From: Lyophyllum atratum
Taxonomy: Eukaryota; Basidiomycota; Agaricomycetes; Agaricales; Lyophyllaceae
Assembly (NCBI GenBank): GCA_014905825.1
Contig: JACGCN010000026.1
Coordinates: forward strand, 732,740-796,739
Length of the DNA stretch: 64,000 nt
Direction of reading: 5' to 3'
Program-made: the position numbers and the translations under genes
Part shown: one piece after another, positions 56,397-64,000 of the stretch
Layout of the letters: the number at the start of each line of letters is the position of its first letter
Numbering within the stretch: position 1 is the stretch's first letter
Notes under the pieces: model-generated
What the model was told of the DNA's origin: nothing
Database searches by the model: none
The model's input: the letters and a program-made list of their open reading frames with translations, nothing else

Positions 56397-58881
56397 ATGG
56401 CGATAGATACCGACACTTCTATCACCACCTCCCTTCTCACTCTTCTCAATGTGTCTGCCACCAGGGCTGGGAAGAGGAAGCTCACAGAGGCCGAATTTGT
56501 TCCCGCCGAGAAGCTGAACAAACGAAAATCTGCTAGGTTTACAGACCCAGAGCCTGCTACCTCCAAGGATGCGATTATCTCTGACGAAAACATGGCTGCT
56601 GAAGAAACTCTAGTACCAGAGGATGGTCCTGATGATGCAGATGGAAGAGGAGGTACGAACTTGCATGCTGTCGAGTTAAATAAACCAATCGTTATCACAT
56701 TCCAGACGCATACGAACGTCATTTTGGCATCAAACCTGCCGTCCTGTCAGAAAGTTCCAGGGGCTTTGTGGATGAAAAAGCGTGGAAGACATCCAAGAAA
56801 CGAGGAGGAAAGCTCGGGAGTAGTGTCCTCTCGATACCTGGGAGCGCTGAATTCCCCGAGACGAACGAAACACCGCAGATCGACGTAAGTCATAGTCGCC
56901 TCTCGCTCAATCAATTCTAACCTATTCTCAGATTCTTGAAAGATTGAGAACTCCCTTCCAAGCAAGGCAGTCTAAACAGTCCCGCGGTTCGTTCAGCATC
57001 TATTTATGATTCAGCAAATGTCTTACCTTGTCAAATGCAGAACAAACCGAACTTCAAAATGACCTGTTATCTACGTTATCCTCACGGCGTGATTTGTATA
57101 TTACATCAACGCCATTGGAGTCTCGAAAAAGCACAAGAGAAGCGATCGCACTTCATGCCGTGAACCATGTTACGAAGTAAGGCTCTCATTCTCTACGATA
57201 TCTCGAGCTGACATTTTTTCTTTTTTTCAGAAAGCGTCGTCGTGTGCTGAAAAATAACGAGCGACTTGCTCATGCAGCGAAGGCAGACCCAAACGCCGAG
57301 CCACCAGAAGATGTGCAAGATCAAGGCTTCACCCGACCCTCAGTCCTCGTCCTCCTCCCCTTCCGCTCCGCCGCCCTAGATTGGTTCTCCGCCCTAACAT
57401 CACATACCCCTCCCCCGACATTTCAAATCGAAAATCAAGGACGTTTTGCGTCAGAGTACCGTCTACCCCCTGGCGCCATTGATAAACTGGCAGAAGCTGA
57501 ACCTGGGACGTACCCCCGCGATCATGTAGAAACATTCAAGGGGAATGTCGACGACAACTTCAGAGTCGGCATAAAGCTAACCAGAAAGAGCGTGAAGATG
57601 TTCGCCGAGTTTTATGGATGTGATGTGATTATGGCTAGCCCGCTAGGTTTGAGAAGGTCCATCGAAAAAGAAAAGTGAGCACGCTTTTTGTAGACTCCTT
57701 TTGCTGCTAATTCGTGCATCTCAGGAATGCGGACTACCTGTCTTCCATTGAAGTTCTGGTGGTGGATCAGCTGGACGCCTTAACGATGCAAAATTGGGAA
57801 CACGTCAGAGTAAGCTTATCCCACATCCTGTCAGTTTCATGCCCCCTGACCATGGACCTCAGTTCGTTATGTCGCATTTGAACAAGCTGCCTAAGGAATC
57901 TCACGACACTGACTTTTCGCGTATAAAACCGTGGTACCTCGATGGACAGTAAGCCTTTTTGTATTCTCGTATGCGCAGGTAGTTGACATGTACCCTAGCG
58001 CGGCATACCTACGCCAGTCGATCCTCCTGTCTGCATATGAGACGTCTGAAGGCCGGACCCTGTACAACAACTCTCTCCAGAATGTTGCTGGCAAGATCAA
58101 AACGCAGAAGCACTGGGCACCGATAGAAGTACCCGAAGGAGTTCAGCAGGTTTGATCTTTGTCAGGGAAATCCAATCATCGAATACTCACACAAGTTTTG
58201 CAGAACTTCGTTCACTTCGACTCGGTCAGCCCTAAAGATGAAGCCGACAAACGATTCCACCATTTCACGACGCAGGTCCGCCGTGCTGTTTTTATTGGAC
58301 ATGTTTCCCGCGCTGACAACACTTATCAGCTTTTACCGGCTGTACTAAAATCTGCTGTTCAAAGCACCAATACCGTCGTCTTCATCCCATCCTCCTTTGA
58401 CTTCATCCGTGTGCAAAATTACTTCAAGAAACACAGTAGCGTCACGTTCACCATCCTTTCAGAGTAGGTATCTACCCACCCTATCCAGTTCCTCTTTCTC
58501 ACTTACTTCCCAGGTACTCGACAAACCAAGACATCTCCCGCGCTCGTCAAGCGTTCTTCCAAGGCAAGAAGGCCTTCCTCCTCATCAGCGAGCGATTCCA
58601 CTTCTACAAACGGCAAGCCCATTTCTATGCTCAATCTTAGAATCCATCATTGACCTCATATTCATGACAGGTACAAGATTCGAGGCATCCGCAATCTGAT
58701 CTTCTACGGCCCTCCAGACCATCCTCAATTCTATACAGAACTGTTGTCCTATCCCTTCCTGGATGATGGGGTCGAGAGCTCGGACATAACATGCCGAGTG
58801 CTGTACTCCAAGTATGATTGGTTCCGATTGGAAAGAATAGCTGGTACAGAGGCTGCTGCTGGTCTTATAAAGACGAGCTAG
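56397..58881 (+). CDS. UTP25: U3 snoRNP protein UTP25 (DEF homologue)
   Basis: Nucleolar SSU-processome factor needed for 18S rRNA maturation. Start [20 protein letters not shown], then a low-complexity acidic region ([20 protein letters not shown]). Conserved segments in order: [210 protein letters not shown] and [20 protein letters not shown]. This is the whole helicase-like but non-catalytic UTP25 fold. Stop at 58879-58881. About eight introns. It is transcribed divergently from TOP3. Confidence 0.92.
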
Positions 58882-59050
58882 GGAGATATACCATACGGAA
58901 TCAAATCATGGTTTTATTTTGGTTCCACACTATCGTAATTCCACTGATTGTTATGAAAGCTATATCCAAGTACACATTGGAGGAAGATATACGCACGTTT
59001 GAAGAGACACAACCGAGTATCTTCCTCTCATGGGCTGTTGAAGAGACTTC

Positions 59051-60071
59051 CTAGGTCTGCTTGACTTTAGGGACCGCGGTCTCCTGAAGGTATGATTCTC
59101 GCCACAGCGCCGCGCCGATTAGCGCGGCACCTGGCCCAAGCACAGGCGTGGCAATTACGTTCCAGAAGGCCATTACAACCACCTCCTTCACATTGCGCGC
59201 AAACCAGAAGGTGGCAATAATCGAGGCTCCAAGGCCAAAGCCTGCATCCCACTTGAGGAAGTCCAAGACACGGATGCCAACCGAGGTTGTCGCTTCTGGG
59301 ACCGTAATGGAGGGGAGATAGACTCTTTGGATAGCGGCGAAATCCATGATCAGGGGCCAAATCGTTAAGATATGGGCGGATGAAGTGAGGATGAACATGC
59401 TGATGTAGAGGAATCGAATCGTCTTATATCCCGATCAGAGTGCTTCGAGGCAGGTCGGAAAGCGAGATAGAGAAATTGTGCGAGGGAGACGTAGATTGGG
59501 TAAGGCTGCCAGATAGCAGTGACTTGCGGATCACTTAGCATCAGCAGGCATACGGACGGGATGGTACCCCCAACGATGATTGCGAAAACAATCGCCTCTG
59601 CATGGGCTCGGGTGATTTTTGCCTCTGTGCGACTCGTGTTCGCTCCACCGGACAGCATAAAGATCAACCAATAGATGGGGAAGGTCATTCCGACGGTCAA
59701 GGTTTGGGAGAGGAGACCAAATATGACGGGGTATGCGATGAATCCGCTGCGACCTGCTCTCCAACCTTCGATAGCAGGGATAGCAATCAGAGGGGCGGCA
59801 ACACCGACGAAGTAGGTGAGAAAAGATAACGCGTCTGGTTCGTCAGCGCCGCGTGGAAGAACGTAACGAGGGGACATAGGCACGCGTCTACGTGGTGGAC
59901 TCCAGTGTAGGGGCGGTGGTAGGGCGTGACTGCCGCAGCTGCGGGAGTGCATGCGCCAGCAAGATGTTTCGCAAGACCAGACTCATATAGATGGCCAAAA
60001 ATGAACCGTTTCGCAAGCAAGATGAGGCTTGGAAACACGACAAGCGGTAAGATGGTATCTGTACAAGACAC
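59051..60071 (-). pseudogene. Polytopic membrane protein with two frameshifts
   Basis: Starts MSCTDTILPLVVFPSLILLA (60071), FHAALTNQT, in one frame. The continuation DEPDALSFLTYFVGVAAPLI, AIPAIEGWRAGRSGFIAYPV, IFGLLSQTLTVGMTFPIYWL and HAEAIVFAIIVGGTIPSVCL lies in the next frame (change at about 59840), with no room for an intron. A second change at about 59450 leads to SGYKTIRFLYISMFILTSSA, HILTIWPLIMDF and FWNVIATPVLGPGAALIGAA, ending KVKQT at 59051. About seven or eight hydrophobic helices are visible when the pieces are read together. The type is common in Agaricomycetes with unknown function. Either the gene is decayed or the assembly has indels. Confidence 0.6.
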
Positions 60072-60599
60072 GGTTCAACTCTGGTTCAACTTGTGAGGTG
60101 AATAACGAGGAGAACTGCATACCTCGTGGGACTGACCGGGTTCGGGTCATGGTGGTATCTCTCGAGTACGTGTTGATATCAAACGCAGAAGGAGGTGGCG
60201 CTGTCAGCGGTGATGATCCCTGTCGTCACGTCAGCAGGGTAAACGATAGCCACAAGTTGGAGTTACTTGATATCAGTGTAACAGAACATGAACCTACGCA
60301 TCGATGATTGGACGCACACTGCACCAACGAGGAGTCCTTACGTCTAGGCTCTGAGGCCTGAATATTTGGATAGCGCAAGTCCACGAAATCTGAGTGCACG
60401 TGGTACGTGGACCGGCGGGCCGCGAGCACTTGTCAATGTTCTTGGAAAACCGAAGAACTTGAAACACCCTCGTCCCCTTTCCCAAATCGTTGGCTTTATT
60501 CGTCACTTCATCGTCATTACATGCAAATCCAGCATACATAAAATTCCTTTTTCAAAGGTCGTGCACCAGATTATGCATGGGGGAACCACATGGGCTGTC
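60072..60599. other. Spacer before the right repeat array
   Basis: Unique sequence, no gene recognised. Confidence 0.3.
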
Positions 60600-60783
60600 G
60601 TCACGGGTGAACGGGTGGATTAATGCGCTCCACCACATCCTCGCCAAGACACAAATGGCTTTCACACAATGGGAGGAAATGTAGATTCAAGTGGTTTTGC
60701 CAAACGACAAGACAACGGATTTCTCTACTACTCTTGCAACAGTCCAATTTCGAAAGGTACGATGCGAGAAAATATCTCTCATT

Positions 60784-61129
60784 CTACTCGTACCAATCGG
60801 CATTAACGTCGAGGTCGATATGTTCACACCAATCCTCATCGTCTGTATAAATGAAGATACTCGCCCCGTCAGGTCTATACATCGCACCCTGAACTCCATA
60901 TCCCTTGGCTTTGATGGACTTCAACGCGGAGATGAAGGCGTGCAGAAGTAAACGTGCCTCCCTTGGACCATCGGTACACTGCCTACCGCGTGTCTGCCCA
61001 TTGTTGAAGATGAAAACACTAGGTGGGTCATTTCTGTCAGATTCAATGGCAAGTTGCTGAGGAAATCTCGGTATAGTTGAGTCTCGGCAAGTTGAGAACG
61101 GGGAATCGATTGCTCACTTGATCAGCCAT
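60784..61129 (-). CDS. Small protein of repeat family, copy C (94 aa)
   Basis: Exons 61129-61118 (MADQ) and 61056-60784, with a phase-0 intron between. It differs from copy B by a handful of residues (GRQC for DRQW, FISALKS for FTSALKS, YRPDG for YKPDG, DLDVNADWYE for DPDINADWYE). All family positions are intact. Changes are mainly conservative, suggesting the protein is or recently was maintained. Confidence 0.7.
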
Positions 61130-61696
61130 GGAGCCAAGGTTTAATTTGGATGGGGAGTAGGCTAGTAAGGCTTGGAAGATGTAGAGACCTAGAGGGATCA
61201 GCGGTCAGGTTCTACGTGTGCACATTGGGTATATGGGCACACCTCAGTTGGCGATGTTGAGGTTACTTCTGAACAGGTGTAAGTCAAGTATAATTTGTAT
61301 CTTCGCGCATCTCCGACTATTAATGACTTTAATTCGGTTTACATGCAGTCTAGATCAAGTCTAGATTCTAGAAAGCGTAACAGAAAGTACAGATCATGGA
61401 CCTACACATCGATGATTGGACACACATTGCAGCTTTGGATTCTCTTGACCGGGTGAATTCCATCTTGCTTCTAGAGGTTCTACCCGAGCACCGATGTACT
61501 GAGCACCCACTACCTGTAGATAGCGGGAATTTCACTCGCTATGTAAGGAAATGTGGTTTTGCCCAAATTTTGCCAAGCGACAAATGCAGATATCACCGCC
61601 GGTTTCCGGAAATTTGAAGATACGATACGACAAAATCTCTTTTATTCTACTCGTCCCTCACGGCATTGTTGCAGTCGATATGATCACATCAATCCC

Positions 61697-62014
61697 TCAC
61701 ACCAATCCCTCACACCAATCCTCATCATCTGTATCAATGAAGATACTCGCCCCTTCATCTGAATATATCGCACCCTGGACTATATATCCCTTGGCTTCGA
61801 TGGACTTCAACGCGGATATGAAGGCCTCTAAAAGTAAATGCGCTTCCATTGGACCATCATTTGACTCCCTGGCGCGTGTCCGCCCATGGTTGACGATGAC
61901 AAGACTAACTGGGTCGTATCTAAAAAATCATCAGTTTCTTGCTGCGAATATATGGGCAATGTTGAGTTCTGGGCAAGTTGAGAACGGGAATCGATTGCTC
62001 ACTTGGTCATCCAT
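61697..62014 (-). pseudogene. Small protein of repeat family, copy D (frameshifted)
   Basis: Counterpart of copy A: exon 62014-62003 (MDDQ), intron, exon from 61941. Soon after the intron the sequence has GATTTTTTAGATACG where copy A has GATTCTTATAGATACG, one base fewer, so the frame is lost nine residues into the protein and ends early. Downstream codons (GFISALKS-like region as AFISALKSIEAKGYIVQG, with ASIFIDTDDEDWCEGLV) remain intact in the old frame, so the damage is recent or a sequencing slip in a T/A run. Confidence 0.7.
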
Positions 62015-62384
62015 GGAGACGAGGTTTCGTTTGAATGGGGGGGGGGGCTAGTAAGGCTTAGAAGAAGTAAAGAGCTACAGGGATCAACGGTCAGGCTCCG
62101 CGTGTGCACATTGGGTACGGGCACACCTCTCGTTGCGATGCCGAGGTTGCTTCAGGAGTTAGTCAAGGATAAGTTTATACAGTATCTTCGCGTATTTCCG
62201 ACTTGTTGATGACTTCTAGGGTTTAAATCCAGTCTAGATTCTAGAAAGTGCAACAGAAATTGATATATCATGGACCTACACGATGACTGGACACACATTC
62301 CAGCTTCTCAATCTCGAAAGGTACGATACGAGAAAACCTCTCTCATTCTACTCGTATCTTTCGGCATTGTCGCAGTCCATATGT

Positions 62385-62693
62385 TCACAGAACTTCACAC
62401 CAATCCTCATCAGCTGTATAAATGAAGATACTCGCCCCATCAGGTCCATACATCGCACCCTGAACTATATATCCCTTGGCTTCGATGGACTTCAACGTGG
62501 AGATGAAGGCGTGTAAGAGTAAACGTGCTTCATTTGGACCATCGGTACACTGCCTATCGCTTGTCCGCCCATTGTTAAAGATGAAAATACTGGGTGGGTC
62601 GTATCTCTTGCGATCACGTTGCTGAGAACATATCGGTAATGGTGAGCTTTTGGCAAGTTGAGAATGCGATTAATTGCTCACTTGATCAGCCAT
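62385..62693 (-). CDS. Small protein of repeat family, copy E (82 aa)
   Basis: Exons 62693-62682 (MADQ) and 62621-62385. The protein reads QRDRKRYDPPSIFIFNNGRT, SDRQCTDGPNEARLLLHAFI, STLKSIEAKGYIVQGAMYGP and DGASIFIYTADEDWCEVL. The C-terminus is cut short by an indel before the family ending: the bases after the stop still resemble the CEH-ID and RYE codons of the longer copies. Confidence 0.68.
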
Positions 62694-63202
62694 GGAGGCA
62701 AGGCTTCGTGATGGGGTGGGGGCTAGTAAGGCTTAGAAGACGTAGAGAGCTAGAGGAAATCAGCAGTCAGATTCCGCGTGCGCACATTGGGTATACGGGC
62801 ACACCTCTATTTGCGACGTCGAGGTCGCTTCTGAACAGGTGTAAGTCAAGTATAAGTTGGTGTCTTCGCTTTCCGACTAGTTGATGACTTTAGACAGGGT
62901 TTACATGCAGCCTAGATTCTAAAAAGTGTAACGGAAAGTAACAGATGATGGACCTACACATCGATGACTCGGATCGGACACACATTGCTGCTTTGGCTAA
63001 TCCTCTTGACCGGGTGAATCCTATCTTGCTTGCAGAAGTTCTACCAGAGCACCGCTAGCACCCACTACCTAGAGATAGCGGGAATTGAACTCACAGTGGA
63101 AGGAAATGTGGTTCTGCTCAAGTTTTGCTAAACGACAAGATGCACATATCCGCACTACTACTCCGATTTCGAAAGGTACGGTATGACCAAATCTCTCTCA
63201 TT

Positions 63203-63539
63203 CTACTCGTACCTTTCGGCATTGTGGCAGTCGACATGGTAAGACCAATCCTCGTCATCTGTATCAATGAAGATATTCACCCCATCAGGTCCATACATCG
63301 CACCCTGTACTATATATCCCTTTGCTTCGATGGACTTCAACACGGAGATGAAGGCGTGTAAAAGTAAACGCGTTTCATTTGGACCATCATTTATTTGCCT
63401 AGAGCGGGTCCGCCCACAGTTAAAGACGAAAATACTAGGTGGGTCGTATCTCTTAGGATCAAGTTGCTAAGAATATATCGGTAATGGTGAGTTTTTGGCA
63501 AGTTGAGAATGTGAATCAATCGCTCACTTGATCAGCCAT
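63203..63539 (-). CDS. Small protein of repeat family, copy F (91 aa)
   Basis: Exons 63539-63528 (MADQ) and 63466-63203. It reads QLDPKRYDPPSIFVFNCGRT, RSRQINDGPNETRLLLHAFI, SVLKSIEAKGYIVQGAMYGP, DGVNIFIDTDDEDWSYHVDC and HNAERYE. It keeps the long C-terminus in diverged form and replaces the otherwise constant Cys after DEDW with Ser. The acceptor is TAG rather than CAG. It is the most divergent complete copy. Confidence 0.68.
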
Positions 63540-63835
63540 AGTGGCAAGGCTTCGTTCGAATGGAGAGGGGGCTAGTAAGGCTTAGAAGATGTAGAATGCT
63601 AGAGGAATCACTGCAGCGGTCAGATCCCGCATGTGCACGTTGAGTGAATGGGCACACCTCCGTTTGCGATGTTGAGGTTGCTTCTGAACAGGTTTAAGTC
63701 TATAAGTTTGTATCTTCGCATATTTCCGACTAGTTGATGAACTAGTTGATGACTTTAAATAGGGTTTACATCCAGTATAGATTCTGGAAAGTGGTCCAGA
63801 AGGCAACAAATCGTGGACACCTCAAGGACACCTAC

Positions 63836-64000
63836 ACATCGATGATTGGACACACATTGCAGCTTCGGCTAATTCTCTTGACCGGGTGATTTCCATCATG
63901 CTTCCAGAAGTTCTACTCGAGCACCGACGCAACTGAGCAAACTACCTGCAGATAGGGGGAATTTCACTCACAATGTAAAGAAATGTGGTTTTCCAAACGA
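63836..64000 (-). repeat. Partial unit G at the window edge
   Basis: Matches the gene-downstream spacer of the other units (GATTGGACACACATTGCAGCTT, CTCTTGACCGGGTGA, AGATAG-GGGGAATTTCACTCAC). The coding part would lie beyond 64000. Confidence 0.75.

Larger units (their letters stand above)
60600..64000 (-). repeat. Right small-gene array, at least 4 units plus a partial fifth
   Basis: Units on the minus strand are separated by the shared junction ATCATGGACCTACAC at about 61395, 62270, 62945 and 63825. Units C (60600-61395) and D (61396-62278) are the inverted counterparts of B and A at 8.1-9.8 kb. Units E (62279-62950) and F (62951-63835) are more diverged. A further unit (G) is cut by the window end from about 63836. 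The array continues beyond the window. Confidence 0.85.

Overview
This window is nuclear DNA from an Agaricomycete (mushroom-forming basidiomycete). The evidence is the density of short (about 50-60 nt) GT-AG introns, exons as short as 6 and 9 nt, and basidiomycete-specific families: a DUF6533-type membrane protein, the divergent G-alpha family with a DVGGAR switch II, and the secreted/membrane family that opens with VDDTSPSISYSP. Most genes are ordinary chromosomal genes. Exon borders were read by eye from splice signals and family motifs, so spans are more reliable than individual exons.

Left part (1-24.7 kb). In order: a membrane or surface protein cut by the window edge (-), a MoxR/Mg-chelatase-like AAA protein with degenerate ATPase motifs (+), a Zn2Cys6 transcription factor (+), a small secreted cysteine-rich protein (-), two tandem repeat units each carrying a tiny intron-containing gene (8.1-9.8 kb, +), a ZCCHC9-like zinc-knuckle protein (+), an amino-acid/GABA permease (-), a DUF6533 membrane protein (-), a glutamine-synthetase-family enzyme (-), a divergent G-alpha (+) and an NKAP homologue (-).

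Middle (25-43 kb). Two inverted, near-identical copies of an AIM9-like mitochondrial phosphotransferase gene (25.0-27.0 kb, - and 34.5-36.6 kb, +) bracket malate synthase, GET1 and an ER FKBP2. Both copies look broken, one of them by a 151-bp foldback MITE. A third, truncated piece lies at 33.9 kb. The stretch from 33 to 41 kb is relic-rich and gene-poor, with one kinase-like gene. An F-box gene and an Ohr/OsmC peroxidase follow.

Right part (43.8-64 kb). SF3B3/RSE1 (-), tRNA-His with a short intron (+), a Dal5/TNA1-type MFS transporter (-), TOP3 with a long zinc-finger tail (-) divergent from UTP25 (+), and a frameshifted polytopic membrane protein (-). From 60.6 kb to the window end runs a second array of the small-gene units, on the minus strand. 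Its first two units mirror the 8.1-9.8 kb pair, giving an inverted repeat of about 1.65 kb whose arms lie about 50.8 kb apart.

The least explained system here is this small-protein family: six copies of roughly 80-95 residues, all with a phase-0 intron after the fourth codon, a conserved core and variable C-termini. I do not recognise it. Several single-base frameshifts occur in the window, and I cannot tell decay from assembly error.
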